From: Flavobacteriales bacterium
GTDB taxonomy: Bacteria > Bacteroidota > Bacteroidia > Flavobacteriales_F > PHOS-HE28
Length of the DNA: 64,000 bases
Direction: 5' to 3'
NCBI GenBank assembly: GCA_016705955.1
Contig: JADJKO010000001.1
Span: 186,001-250,000 of the forward strand
The position numbers and the translations under genes are program-made. The notes beneath the pieces were generated by a model. The model made no database searches. It saw only the letters and a program-made list of their open reading frames with translations, and was not told the DNA's origin. Shown in pieces: positions 1 to 8,481 of this stretch. How positions within the stretch are numbered: position 1 is the stretch's first letter; each line of letters starts with the position of its first letter.

Positions 1-1
1 T

Positions 2-1093
2 GTGAACTGGACAGGATACATCGGCTGGGCGCCGCAGAATTATGAAGTCTCTGTGAGCATGGATGGTGGACCGTTGGCACTCTTGGCCAATGTGGATGGC
101 GCGGTACACGTTTTCTCCCACCAGGCTCAACCCGACCACAACTATTGCTACGTCATCCGCGCGGTACTCGGACCAGGACTAGCCACTTCGCTTTCCAACG
201 AGACCTGCCGATTCACGGACTACCCGCCTCTTCCGCAAGGGAATTATCTGCGGAATGTGACTGTCCTCGGACCCTCCTCGATCCTCGTCGTGGATAGTGT
301 GGATCAATCCGCGGAAGTAGGTGGTTATTGGATCGAGCGTTCGGCGAACGGGAATGCTTACAACACCGTGGCATCATTCCCCGGAACCGCTGGGCCGGTG
401 ATCGACTTCACGGATAACAACGTGCGTCCTTCGGATACCGGTTACAGGTATCGGGTCCAAGTGGGCGATAGTTGCGGCAATCCGGCCTTCACGAGCAACA
501 TCGGCGCGAACATCGTTCTCCGCGCGACACCTGATCTGGCCGGTCTCACGCATCTCAATTGGAACGGTTACATCGAATGGGCGGGGACTGTCGTCGGGTA
601 CAACATTTACCGCAGTGTCGCGGACGGTGCGTTTGAACTGATCACGACCGTTCCTCCGGATCCTTGGTCCTATACCGATGATGTGAATGCATTCGTCTCG
701 CTGACCGGGCGGTTCTGTTACTATGTGGAAGCGATCGAAGGAGCGAACCCTTCAGGGATCAATGCGATCTCCACGAGCAACGTGGCATGCGCCGTCCAAC
801 AGGACCTGGTCTTCATTCCCAATGCGTTCATCATTGGTAGTTCCATTGCTGAGAACCAGACCTTCAAACCGGTGTTGGGCTTCGTTGATGTGACCGAATA
901 CCGCTTCCTTATCATCAACCGCTGGAACCAAGTGATCTGGGAAACGGAGGATCCTGATGAAGCATGGACCGGTGTGGTGGGCAGCCAAGTGGTGCCCATC
1001 GGCATCTATGCGTACTACTGTGCGGTGAGAAGCGGGACCGGGAAACTCGTGGAGAAACGGGGCACGGTCATGTTGCTTACGGCCGAGGATTGA
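2..1093 (+). CDS. T9SS type B cargo protein, C-terminal part (5' truncated by window)
   Basis: The frame is open to the window edge, so the N-terminus is missing and the GTG at position 2 is probably not the true start. The visible 363 residues contain fibronectin-III-like modules, recognisable by repeated patterns such as YNIYRSVADGAFE and CYYVEAIEG. The last ~85 residues resemble the gliding-motility-associated C-terminal domain (CHU_C / T9SS type B sorting signal): VFIPNAF, then a YRFLIINRWNQVIWE core and a GIYAYYCAV strand ending in KRGTVMLL. Proteins of this kind are exported by the type IX system and stay at the cell surface or are released. guaB follows 32 nt downstream from its own promoter box. 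The specific function is unknown. Confidence 0.8.
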   Translation: MNWTGYIGWAPQNYEVSVSMDGGPLALLANVDGAVHVFSHQAQPDHNYCYVIRAVLGPGLATSLSNETCRFTDYPPLPQGNYLRNVTVLGPSSILVVDSVDQSAEVGGYWIERSANGNAYNTVASFPGTAGPVIDFTDNNVRPSDTGYRYRVQVGDSCGNPAFTSNIGANIVLRATPDLAGLTHLNWNGYIEWAGTVVGYNIYRSVADGAFELITTVPPDPWSYTDDVNAFVSLTGRFCYYVEAIEGANPSGINAISTSNVACAVQQDLVFIPNAFIIGSSIAENQTFKPVLGFVDVTEYRFLIINRWNQVIWETEDPDEAWTGVVGSQVVPIGIYAYYCAVRSGTGKLVEKRGTVMLLTAED

Positions 1094-1114
1094 TCCGGTC
1101 TTCGTTCTCGTGCC

Positions 1115-1122
1115 TACTTTTG
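1115..1122 (+). promoter_or_regulatory. Bacteroidota -7 promoter box (TACTTTTG) of guaB
   Basis: This is a perfect TAnnTTTG match with only 3 nt between it and the guaB ATG. A TTG at 1090-1092 could be the -33 element (22-nt spacing). If the box sits at -11 to -4, transcription would begin at the A of the ATG. Confidence 0.55.
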
Positions 1123-1125
1123 TGC

Positions 1126-2655
1126 ATGGAACGATCCACTACTGCCTCCCCAAGGAAGGCCGCCGCTGCGGTTCCGGCGAACGGGCTAGCACCTTCTGAC
1201 AAGTTCGTAGGCGAAGGACTCACATACGATGATGTGCTATTGGTACCCGCATACAGCGAGGTGCTCCCGCGCGAAGTGGATGTGCGCTCACGGTTCTCGC
1301 GCAACATCGTGCTCAACGTACCCATTGTGTCCGCTGCGATGGATACGGTGACCAGTGCGGACCTCGCCATCGCCATCGCCCAACAAGGGGGGATCGGTGT
1401 GATCCACAAGAACCAATCGGTGATCGAACAGGCTGCGGAGGTCCGACGGGTGAAGCGGAGTGAAAGCGGGATGATCCTCGACCCGGTGAAATTGGATCGT
1501 GAAGCCACGGTCGGGGATGCGAAGCGCCTGATGGCCGAGAACAAGATCGGTGGGATCCCGGTCGTTGATGCGAAAGGCTTTCTTGTCGGTATCCTCACCA
1601 ACCGCGACCTGCGTTTCGAGAAGAAAATGGCGCGCCCGGTCATCGAGGTAATGACGAGCACCAACATCATCACGGCCAAGCCCGACACCACCATGGCGCA
1701 GGCCGAGGTGATCCTGCAAGACCACAAGATCGAGAAGCTGCCGGTGGTGGACCCCAACGGAAAGCTCGTCGGCCTGATCACATACAAGGACATCATCAAA
1801 CTGAAAGAACGGCCGAACGCCTGCAAGGACAGGATCGGACGTTTGCGCGTGGCTGCGGCCATCGGCGTTACCGCGGACACTATGGAACGTGCGAAGGCCT
1901 TGGTGGATGCAGGCGTTGACGCCCTTGTCCTGGATACCGCGCACGGACATACGAAAGGTGTGATCGATATGGTGCGGAAGGTGAAGGCAGCATTTCCACA
2001 AGTGGATGTTGTGGCAGGCAACATCGCCACCGCAGCAGCTGCGCTCGCGTTGGTGGAGGCTGGAGCTGATGCCGTGAAAGTGGGTATCGGACCCGGCAGC
2101 ATCTGCACCACACGGGTGATCGCCGGTGTGGGCGTACCCCAACTCACAGCTGTGCTGGACTGCGCACGTGCGGTGGAAGGGACCGGAGTGCCGGTGATCG
2201 CCGATGGCGGTATCCGGTACACTGGCGACATGGTGAAGGCCCTTGCTGCTGGCGCTGGCACGGTCATGGTCGGGAGCATGTTCGCCGGAGTGGAGGAAAG
2301 TCCGGGCGAAATGATCATCTATGAAGGCCGTCGCTTCAAGACCTATCGCGGCATGGGCAGCATCGAGGCCATGCAGCAAGGGAGCAAGGACCGCTACTTC
2401 CAGGATATGGAGGACGACATCCAGAAACTGGTCCCGGAAGGGATCAGCGGACGTGTTCCATACAAAGGCAAATTGGCAGAGGTCGTCCACCAATTGGTCG
2501 GTGGTCTTCGAGCAGGGATGGGCTATTGCGGTGCTGCGAACATGGACGCGCTTAAGGCGGCTTCATTCATTCGCATCACCATGGCGGGTATGAAGGAGAG
2601 CCATCCGCACGACGTGTTCATCACGCGTGAGGCGCCGAATTACAGCCACCATTAG
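1126..2655 (+). CDS. guaB: IMP dehydrogenase
   Basis: Catalyses the NAD-dependent oxidation of IMP to XMP, the committed step of GMP synthesis, in the cytosol. The product is 509 aa, normal for the family (about 490) with a short N-terminal extension. The TIM-barrel start (LTYDDVLLVPAYSEVLP) is followed by two CBS modules at about residues 110-225 and then the catalytic loop GPGSICTTR with Cys at about residue 327. The flap contains RYFQD and the C-terminus GMGYCGA. The frame is open upstream to 964, but the ATG at 1126 is chosen because it follows a -7 promoter box directly and the family homology begins soon after. It appears to be a single-gene unit and converges on the next gene. Confidence 0.96.
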   Translation: MERSTTASPRKAAAAVPANGLAPSDKFVGEGLTYDDVLLVPAYSEVLPREVDVRSRFSRNIVLNVPIVSAAMDTVTSADLAIAIAQQGGIGVIHKNQSVIEQAAEVRRVKRSESGMILDPVKLDREATVGDAKRLMAENKIGGIPVVDAKGFLVGILTNRDLRFEKKMARPVIEVMTSTNIITAKPDTTMAQAEVILQDHKIEKLPVVDPNGKLVGLITYKDIIKLKERPNACKDRIGRLRVAAAIGVTADTMERAKALVDAGVDALVLDTAHGHTKGVIDMVRKVKAAFPQVDVVAGNIATAAAALALVEAGADAVKVGIGPGSICTTRVIAGVGVPQLTAVLDCARAVEGTGVPVIADGGIRYTGDMVKALAAGAGTVMVGSMFAGVEESPGEMIIYEGRRFKTYRGMGSIEAMQQGSKDRYFQDMEDDIQKLVPEGISGRVPYKGKLAEVVHQLVGGLRAGMGYCGAANMDALKAASFIRITMAGMKESHPHDVFITREAPNYSHH

Positions 2656-2668
2656 CACCTCCTTCTCT

Positions 2669-3334
2669 TCAGAACCGGGTGAATAGACCCACCCGGAACC
2701 GGGTGCTGTTCCAGTCCAATTTCAATGGTATGCCGGCGGCGTCCTCAATAGCTTTGCCGTCGTAGTCGGTAACGGTAACCGAGGCACCTCCGGTGTGTTC
2801 CACACCAGCGAAAGCACCCAGCGTTCCGCTGAACGAGCGCAGGTAACGCACTCCAAGTGCAATGGTCCCGGACCGGCCTTTCAATGGCAAGCTCGAACCT
2901 GTTGAGAACAATGACATGATGCATGGACCGATCGCGATCTGCGTTTCCAGGGCAGCGCGCTCATGGTTCATCGGCCTATAGGTCAGGCCGATGAGGTAGG
3001 TGGTGAACCGAATGCTTTCCACGCTGTTGTCCACGCGGTCAGTGCCGATGCGGTCATAGTGGATCCCGACCGAAAGCTTTTGGTTCACGGCCACATCAAA
3101 AGCGAACGCCACGGAACTGCATGCTTCGAGTGCGGTTCTTAAGCTATCAGGTCCTTGGCTGATGGTCAACTGTCCTGCGCCCCCACCAAGTGAGGTGATC
3201 AAGCGCTTGGCCTCGATGAGTTGACCGCGCACGGTCGTTCCAAGAACGACAAAGGCCAAGAACAGGATCAATGGGCGCCTCACTGGGGCGAAGATCGCGC
3301 TTGCTGGGCCGTGCCCCCGGTAACTTCGTGGCAT
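2669..3334 (-). CDS. secreted or outer-membrane protein of unknown function
   Basis: The 221-residue product has a signal-peptide-like hydrophobic stretch (PLILFLAFVVLGTTVRGQ) followed by alternating polar/hydrophobic strands, as in small outer-membrane beta-barrels of Bacteroidota; it ends in an aromatic (RFRVGLFTRF), typical of barrel C-termini. The ATG at 3334 would place about 17 charged residues ahead of the signal sequence, so the GTG at 3283 (reading VRRPLILFL) is an attractive alternative start. With the ATG, its start codon overlaps the divergent hydrolase ATG at 3333. It converges on guaB with a 13-nt gap. No catalytic motif is visible. Confidence 0.6.
   Translation of the reverse strand: MPRSYRGHGPASAIFAPVRRPLILFLAFVVLGTTVRGQLIEAKRLITSLGGGAGQLTISQGPDSLRTALEACSSVAFAFDVAVNQKLSVGIHYDRIGTDRVDNSVESIRFTTYLIGLTYRPMNHERAALETQIAIGPCIMSLFSTGSSLPLKGRSGTIALGVRYLRSFSGTLGAFAGVEHTGGASVTVTDYDGKAIEDAAGIPLKLDWNSTRFRVGLFTRF
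3321..3328 (+). promoter_or_regulatory. -7 box (TAACTTCG) of hydrolase gene
   Basis: Matches TAnnTTTG at 7 of 8 positions, with 4 nt between the box and the ATG at 3333. This is the same close spacing as at guaB and several other genes here. Confidence 0.4.
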
Positions 3335-4142
3335 GCATTGGCTCTTCGGTGTGATCGTGGTCGTGGTGTTGGCCTATGCGGGCGTATGCCTGTTCTATTA
3401 CCTGTTCCAAGAGCGTTTCATTTTCATCCGGTTCAAGCTCAGGAAGAGTTATCGCTTCCGCTTCTCGCGTCCGTTCAGCGAACATTGGATCGTGCGGCCG
3501 GATGGTGCGCGCCTTCACGCGCTTTGGTTCAAGGCATCCTCCTCTCGTCAAGTGGTCTTGTATTTCCATGGGAACACCGGCAGTTTGCGGCGATGGGGGA
3601 GATATGCCTCCCAGCTTACCGACCTCGGTGTGGATGTGGTGATGCCGGATCCCCGAGGCTATGGAAAGAGCCGCGGCAAGTTGAGCGAAGTGCAATTGAT
3701 CGAAGACGCCAAAGTTTGGTTCGACCATGTGAAAGAGCTGACCGGAACCGCTCCGGTGGTCTATGGTCGTTCATTGGGAAGCGGCCTTGCTGTTCCGGTA
3801 GCGGTGGATCGGAACCCGCCGTTGTTGATCCTGGAAACGCCGTTCGCGAACTTGATCGATGTGGCGCGCGCCTACCTGCCCATTCTACCTTATCGTTGGC
3901 TCCTACACTATCGGTTCCAGAATGATGAAATGGCGACTCGGTTGGCCTGTCCCACATACCTCTTCCATGGCAAGCGGGACCAGACCGTTCCCTACGCAAG
4001 CGCCTTGAAACTCTACGCCGCATTGCCATCCACCATTCAGCGGGAGCTGATCACCATTCCGGATGGTGGTCACAGTGACCTGCATCTCTCGCAGGAATTC
4101 CGCACTCGCATGGCCGAACTGCTTGGCGCCGCGGACCAGTGA
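3333..4142 (+). CDS. membrane-anchored alpha/beta hydrolase (ABHD13/Bem46-like)
   Basis: A serine hydrolase of 269 aa. An N-terminal hydrophobic segment (FGVIVVVVLAYAGVCLFYYLF) probably anchors it in the inner membrane. The fold markers are in order: the oxyanion motif HGNTGS, DPRGYGKS, the nucleophile elbow GRSLGSG (Ser at about 147), the acid in KRDQTVP (Asp about 216) and the His in GGHSD (about 247). The arrangement matches the ABHD13/Bem46 subgroup, whose substrates are mostly unknown; acyl-ester or thioester hydrolysis is the likely reaction. It is transcribed divergently from the barrel-like gene, with the two start codons overlapping. Confidence 0.85.
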   Translation: MHWLFGVIVVVVLAYAGVCLFYYLFQERFIFIRFKLRKSYRFRFSRPFSEHWIVRPDGARLHALWFKASSSRQVVLYFHGNTGSLRRWGRYASQLTDLGVDVVMPDPRGYGKSRGKLSEVQLIEDAKVWFDHVKELTGTAPVVYGRSLGSGLAVPVAVDRNPPLLILETPFANLIDVARAYLPILPYRWLLHYRFQNDEMATRLACPTYLFHGKRDQTVPYASALKLYAALPSTIQRELITIPDGGHSDLHLSQEFRTRMAELLGAADQ

Positions 4143-4403
4143 GCAGGACTGGTTCGGGGTTGCCTTCTAGCGCCATGTGCTGGCGTTGATCCCGATCAGC
4201 CTACCTTTGGATGACCCGGAAAATTTTCAGGTGGCGCACAATAAGGGCGCATCGAGCAACGTTTGCACGGGTAATTGCGTCTAATTTGCGTTGAGAAGGG
4301 CTTGCCATGTACAAGTCCGAATTGAACCCAAACCCGAACAGCCGATAGCAAGACCTCTACCCTAGACGTTCTCGATCCATTACGGACCAAAACGGGTAAG
4401 GCC
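4143..4403. other. intergenic stretch before the ECF sigma gene
   Basis: No gene is visible. A weak promoter candidate is TTTG at 4262-4265 with CTAATTTG at 4281-4288; the spacing is short and one base is missing from the -7 consensus. It would give a leader of about 110 nt. Confidence 0.3.
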
Positions 4404-5015
4404 ATGCTAAAGAAGCTGAGTTGCCATACGGCAACGGGTTCCATCAACGATCAGGATCTGGTCGCGAAATATCTTGGAGGCGACGAGTCCGCCTTTGAAA
4501 CGCTCTTGCACCGCCACAAGGGCAAGGTGTGGTCCCACATCAACCTGCTGGTGCGGGATCGCGAACTCACCGAAGACCTCTTCCAGGACACCTTCATCAA
4601 GGTGGTACATAAGCTGAAGAGTGGTCGGTACAACGAGGAGGGGAAGTTCCTGCCATGGATGATGCGGATCGCCCACAACCTGGTGATCGATCACTTCCGA
4701 TGGAACAAAAAGATGCCGCTCACCCGGAGCACTGACGAATACGATGTCTTCGCGAAGCTCGCGCAGACCGGCAGGAACGTGGAACAGCGGATCGTGAACA
4801 CCCAAGTGGATGCGGACGTGCGTAAACTGATCGATGGTCTATGCGACGAACAACGGGAAGTCGTGATCATGCGCACCTACTTGGGGATGAACTTCAAGGA
4901 CATCGCAGAACATAGCAATGTGAGCATCAATACGGCCTTGGGGCGGATGCGGTATGCGTTGATCAACATGCGGAAGATGATCGCAAAGCACGAAATGGTG
5001 CTGGAACGGGAGTAG
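4404..5015 (+). CDS. ECF-type sigma-70 family RNA polymerase sigma factor
   Basis: A 203-aa sigma factor of the extracytoplasmic function type, with region 2 (YLGGDESAFETLLHRHKGKVW ... LTEDLFQDTFIKV ... FLPWMMRIAHNLVIDHFR) and region 4 (QREVVIMRTYLGMNFKDIAEHSNVSINTALGRMRYA). Regions 1.1 and 3 are absent, as expected. No anti-sigma gene lies next to it, so its control is not apparent. It is followed by a good intrinsic terminator, which suggests a monocistronic unit. The ATG at 4404 places region 2 at the usual distance from the N-terminus. Confidence 0.92.
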   Translation: MLKKLSCHTATGSINDQDLVAKYLGGDESAFETLLHRHKGKVWSHINLLVRDRELTEDLFQDTFIKVVHKLKSGRYNEEGKFLPWMMRIAHNLVIDHFRWNKKMPLTRSTDEYDVFAKLAQTGRNVEQRIVNTQVDADVRKLIDGLCDEQREVVIMRTYLGMNFKDIAEHSNVSINTALGRMRYALINMRKMIAKHEMVLERE

Positions 5016-5035
5016 GGTGGAAGGTGGGTCCTGTT

Positions 5036-5069
5036 GCGGCGGGTGCATTCGTGCCCGCCGCTACTTTTT
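5036..5069 (+). terminator. intrinsic terminator after the sigma factor gene
   Basis: The 8-bp stem GCGGCGGG/CCCGCCGC around a 10-nt loop is followed by TACTTTTT. Confidence 0.7.
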
Positions 5070-5134
5070 GTACCTCATACAATACGGGCCGGGAAGTGGC
5101 GTTAGGGTTTCATTCAACCACTTTACTCCATTCC

Positions 5135-5308
5135 ATGGCCAACGTTACTCTTCGGAAGAATTCCTCCCGCCGCGCACGCAAACCCATGCCCCTTGACCTC
5201 CAGCCCGGTCCGCGCGAAGCCAGCATTCGGTTGATCCTCGGGTACTCCCGGGCTTTACAAGTGGTGAATGCACCGCCGGTCGGGCACGTGGATGTGATCC
5301 TGAACTGA
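5135..5308 (+). CDS. small basic protein of unknown function
   Basis: An ATG at 5135 opens a 57-residue frame with a strongly basic N-terminus (RKNSSRRARKPMPL) and a more hydrophobic C-terminal half ending in GHVDVILN. I do not recognise a family. It has no signal peptide or membrane segment. The short gap from the sigma terminator and its independent position suggest its own promoter; a degenerate TACTTTTTG lies at 5062-5070, overlapping the terminator tail. It converges on the desaturase gene. The coding call rests only on its codon pattern and its position between genes. Confidence 0.45.
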   Translation: MANVTLRKNSSRRARKPMPLDLQPGPREASIRLILGYSRALQVVNAPPVGHVDVILN

Positions 5309-5345
5309 CCACCCCCGGTTCGCTGAACCGGTGTAGGCGAAGTTC

Positions 5346-6380
5346 CTACGGACGATATCGGCGACGAAGCTCGCGTCGGGTCACCATGCGCTGTAGCGCA
5401 GGATCCCATGCCTTCAGGCGGAAGCAGGCGATCACATCCCACAGACGCAATGACGTGTGCTTTGCGGTGGTCCGGAGTTCCGGTATGGCCTTGAACACCT
5501 CCGGCAAGCGATAGAATGGAATGTGCGCGTTGAGGTGGTGGATATGGTGGAACCCGATGTTCCCCGTGAACCACTGCATCACCGGATTCATGCGCATGTA
5601 ACTGCTGCTGTCAAGTGCCGCTTTCACGTAGCTCCAGCCGTCCTTGTCGGTGAAAACGGTCCCCGGGAAGTTGTGCTGCGCGTAGAAGAGGTAGCTGCCC
5701 AATGCGAAGGTGACGATGAACGGCAGGAAGAAGCCGAACACGAGGATCTGCCAACCGAAGAAGTACCAAGCCGCCCAGCCCATCGCCGCATGCAGGATCA
5801 AGGTCATAAGACTATCCCAATGCCGACCACGGTTGCTGATGAAGCTATTCACGCACATACCGATGATGAACACGAAGAGGTAGCCTAGGCCGATGGCGAA
5901 GGGGTGCCGGATGAGCAGATAGGCGAAACGTTGAGGAGCGGAAAGGGTCTTGTACTTCTCCACGGTCACCACCGGGAATGACCCGATGCTGCTCGTGTAC
6001 AGTTTGCTGTTGTGCTTGTGGTGATGGTCATGACTGCGCTTCCAGATGCTGGGCGGGCTGAGCATGAACACACCGAACGAGGCGAAGAACCCATCGGCTA
6101 TCCAACTGCGGATCAGGATGGTCTTGTGTTGATGATCGTGATAGAGGATGAACAGACGGACCAATGACAATCCAGCCAGTATGCCGAACAGGGCCTTCAT
6201 GATGATCGGCTCGAACAGGAAGATGCCGAAGTAGCATGCCACGGTCACCAGCACGGATACGCCCAAGTGCATCCAACTACGCGCACGGACCTCGTGTGCA
6301 AAGGGCCTAGTGGCAATGATCAGGTCCTTGCCTTCCGCCGGTTGGCGGACTATTACACGAGGGGGCGCTTGTGCTTCCAT
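5346..6380 (-). CDS. membrane fatty acid desaturase
   Basis: An integral-membrane di-iron desaturase of about 344 aa that introduces double bonds into acyl chains of membrane lipids. All three histidine boxes are present: HDHQH, HDHHHKH and HHIHH (in GFHHIHHLN), separated by paired hydrophobic segments. The pattern fits the acyl-lipid delta-12/delta-9 desaturase family. The ATG at 6380 is preferred to a TTG at 6401. It overlaps the 3' end of the acyltransferase gene by 28 nt, so the two are probably co-transcribed and translationally coupled. The pairing suggests a role in adjusting membrane or lipid A acyl composition. Confidence 0.9.
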   Translation of the reverse strand: MEAQAPPRVIVRQPAEGKDLIIATRPFAHEVRARSWMHLGVSVLVTVACYFGIFLFEPIIMKALFGILAGLSLVRLFILYHDHQHKTILIRSWIADGFFASFGVFMLSPPSIWKRSHDHHHKHNSKLYTSSIGSFPVVTVEKYKTLSAPQRFAYLLIRHPFAIGLGYLFVFIIGMCVNSFISNRGRHWDSLMTLILHAAMGWAAWYFFGWQILVFGFFLPFIVTFALGSYLFYAQHNFPGTVFTDKDGWSYVKAALDSSSYMRMNPVMQWFTGNIGFHHIHHLNAHIPFYRLPEVFKAIPELRTTAKHTSLRLWDVIACFRLKAWDPALQRMVTRRELRRRYRP

Positions 6381-7228
6381 CTGCGGTGGGTCCAGAGCCA
6401 AAGGTCGGGTTGATCCCGGATATCCCGCTCCAATCGTCGCGAATGTACCTCCGTGATCTCCCCTTCCCGCGTATTCCGCGGATCCGGAACGATCACCTCA
6501 GGCTTCATGCGATAGTAACCCCGGCGTGGCCGAACGATGCTCATGTAGATCACCGGATAGCCCAGTTTCCTCGCCAACGCCTCGGTTCCAAGAAAGACGG
6601 GCGTGTCCTGGTGGAGGAAATTCAACCAATAGGCGCGGTCGGGTGAGGGCGTTTGATCGGCAATGAAGGCTGTGGCGGTATTCAGATGGCGGTCCCGGAT
6701 CATGCTACGGCTGGTCTCCTTCATGGTGTAAAGCCGCGTGCCATAACGGGTGCGCATGTGATACATCAGCCGGTCGAAGTGCTTGTTGTGCAACGGGTGA
6801 TAGATGACGTACGGATGGGGGATCGATCCCTCCAAGCTGAATCGCGCACCAGCGAGTTCCCAATTCCCGAAGTGCCCGAGGACAAGGATCACGCTCTGCT
6901 TCTTGTTCGCATAGTCCTCCAGAATACCAACCCCGTCGAATCCGACCCGCTTGCGCACTGTGTTCTTCGAGATGGTCAAGGTCTTCAGCGTTTCCAACGT
7001 GAGGTCGCAGAACCAACGGTAGAACCGCGCAGCGATGGCGCGGATCTCCGCTTCGCTCTTCTCCGGAAAACTGTTGCGCAGATTGGTGAGGACGACATCC
7101 TCACGATAGCCCAGGACCCGGTAGATGACCACGTAGAGTGCATCACTCAACAGGTACAGCAACGGAAAGGGAAGAAGCGAGATCCCGTAGATGAAAGGAA
7201 GTGCGATGTAGTAGCCGACGGTGCCCAT
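6353..7228 (-). CDS. lysophospholipid / lipid A acyltransferase (LpxL/HtrB family)
   Basis: An inner-membrane acyltransferase of about 291 aa that would add a secondary acyl chain to lipid A or a related lipid. It has an N-terminal hydrophobic anchor (IALPFIYGISLLPFPLLYLL) and the family's H-x4-E catalytic motif in GHFGNWEL (His about 119, Glu about 124). Further conserved blocks are ADQTPSP and LWLWTHRRWK. The ATG at 7228 is chosen over a TTG at 7240, because that TTG lies inside a promoter-like box. The gene lies directly downstream of nth and overlaps the desaturase gene, forming a lipid-modification pair. Confidence 0.92.
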   Translation of the reverse strand: MGTVGYYIALPFIYGISLLPFPLLYLLSDALYVVIYRVLGYREDVVLTNLRNSFPEKSEAEIRAIAARFYRWFCDLTLETLKTLTISKNTVRKRVGFDGVGILEDYANKKQSVILVLGHFGNWELAGARFSLEGSIPHPYVIYHPLHNKHFDRLMYHMRTRYGTRLYTMKETSRSMIRDRHLNTATAFIADQTPSPDRAYWLNFLHQDTPVFLGTEALARKLGYPVIYMSIVRPRRGYYRMKPEVIVPDPRNTREGEITEVHSRRLERDIRDQPDLWLWTHRRWKHKRPLV

Positions 7229-7237
7229 GCAGGGACG

Positions 7238-7245
7238 CAAAGGTC
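7238..7245 (-). promoter_or_regulatory. -7 box (GACCTTTG) for acyltransferase-desaturase unit
   Basis: 7 of 8 match to TAnnTTTG, 9 nt upstream of the ATG at 7228 and overlapping the nth stop codon. Confidence 0.35.
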
Positions 7246-7879
7246 AGGCGAAGAGTTCCTTCCGGCCGATCACCGAGCAGATCGGGCACTTCCGTGGGTC
7301 ATGGCCCTTGGCCGGACAGTGCTCGCGGCCGAAGTAGATGATGCGTAGATGCAGGTCCGCCCATTCTTCCTGGGGGAAGAGTTTCTTCAGGTCGGCCTCG
7401 GTCCGCTCCACGTTCTTGCCCGTGCTCAAGGTCCAACGCCAAGCAAGGCGGTGGATGTGCGTGTCCACAGGGAAGGCCGGTACACCGAAGACCTGCACCA
7501 TCACCACGCTGGCTGTCTTGTGTCCCACGGACGGAAGCGCTTCCAATGCGCTCATGGTGTTCGGCACCTTTCCGCCATGTTCGTCCAGAATGATCCGCGA
7601 AAGCCCGTGGATGCCTTTCGCCTTCGCCGGTGCCAAACCGCATGGGCGAATGATATCCTCGATCTCATGCACCTCCAACTTCACCATCTGTTGTGGTGTA
7701 CGCGCCTTCGCGAAAAGCAGCGGTGTGATCTCGTTCACCTTCTTGTCCGTGCATTGCGCGCTAAGCACCACAGCGACGAGCAACGTGTACGGATCCTCGT
7801 GGTCAAGCGGGATGGTCGCGCGTGGGTACAACTCGGCGAGGGTGCGAGAGACGAAGGCGGCTTTCTCAGAGCGGGTCAT
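7244..7879 (-). CDS. nth: endonuclease III
   Basis: A bifunctional DNA glycosylase/AP lyase for oxidised pyrimidines in base excision repair. The product is 211 aa, the normal length. The helix-hairpin-helix ends in LPSVGHKTA with the catalytic Lys at about 121, and the catalytic Asp is in PVDTHIHR (about 139). The C-terminus carries only three cysteines (about 188, 198 and 201, spaced C-x9-C-x2-C) and no fourth, unlike the C-x6-C-x2-C-x5-C iron-sulfur motif of the E. coli enzyme. The ATG at 7879 overlaps the stop codon of the preceding gene by one base (TGATG), so translation is probably coupled. Confidence 0.93.
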   Translation of the reverse strand: MTRSEKAAFVSRTLAELYPRATIPLDHEDPYTLLVAVVLSAQCTDKKVNEITPLLFAKARTPQQMVKLEVHEIEDIIRPCGLAPAKAKGIHGLSRIILDEHGGKVPNTMSALEALPSVGHKTASVVMVQVFGVPAFPVDTHIHRLAWRWTLSTGKNVERTEADLKKLFPQEEWADLHLRIIYFGREHCPAKGHDPRKCPICSVIGRKELFA

Positions 7880-8361
7880 CACCAAGCGAACGTATGCGGC
7901 TGCGACCCCCTGATGAACGTATGCGACCGCGTCGGCATCTTCTCGCCTTCCACATGCACGAGGTTCTGCTGCTCCGCGAATACATCCTGCAAGAGCGTGC
8001 AAGAGACCATCAACCCGTTGGGCGTTCCGACGTTCTCAACCTGCAAGTAGCAATAGAGCGTCTCACCGTCCAACTCCTTCCCGATCCATTTCCAACCCAG
8101 CTGCTTGTCCTCTTGGAAGAGCACGAGGTGTTCCATGAGGTAGCGGTTCAGCAAGCTATCGGCCTTCGGGTGTTCCTTCTGCGATCCGAGCTTCAGTTCC
8201 GCTTGGTTGGATAGGGCGTGCTCGATGTCGTGTGCCGTCATCCGCCAAGTGAGGTCGAGGGTTTGCTCTTTGGTGTTGTGATGGATGGTGAGTGTGGAGA
8301 AGAAGAAGTCATGCACCATCGGTGCCATCAGTAGTGAACCGGCCAGAAGAAGCGCTTTCAT
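7879..8361 (-). CDS. DUF6702-like secreted protein
   Basis: The 160-aa product has a signal-like N-terminus (MKALLLAGSLLMAPMVHDFFF) and then a compact domain with motifs TIHHNTKEQTLDLTWRM and AHDIEHAL. This resembles the DUF6702 family of Bacteroidota, recalled from memory. Members are often encoded beside an M1 peptidase, as here, where the peptidase lies divergently 133 nt away. A periplasmic partner role is possible but unproven. Its stop overlaps the nth start. Confidence 0.6.
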   Translation of the reverse strand: MKALLLAGSLLMAPMVHDFFFSTLTIHHNTKEQTLDLTWRMTAHDIEHALSNQAELKLGSQKEHPKADSLLNRYLMEHLVLFQEDKQLGWKWIGKELDGETLYCYLQVENVGTPNGLMVSCTLLQDVFAEQQNLVHVEGEKMPTRSHTFIRGSQPHTFAW

Positions 8362-8385
8362 TGGTGCGAAGGTCGCGTGTAGATC

Positions 8386-8472
8386 CTTTCACCGCCAAGA
8401 CGCCACGGTTTCGCCACGTATTCGTGCATTCGTTGCGGGTCCTTTGCGCCCGTTGCGTCTTGGCGGTGAAAG
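8386..8472. repeat. perfect 18-bp inverted repeat around a 51-nt spacer
   Basis: Arms CTTTCACCGCCAAGACGC (8386-8403) and GCGTCTTGGCGGTGAAAG (8455-8472) are exact reverse complements. The element resembles the dispersed 'CGCCAAGACGCAAAG' type repeats seen in many environmental genomes. It lies between the divergent DUF6702 and M1 genes, and its right arm supplies a TTG (8460-8462) exactly 19 nt upstream of the M1 gene's -7 box. Confidence 0.85.
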
Positions 8473-8481
8473 ACCTCGTTC

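Noticed and set aside
1077..2493. Two long minus-strand frames opposite guaB
   Set aside because: They are composition shadows of a GC-rich gene; their products lack any family pattern.
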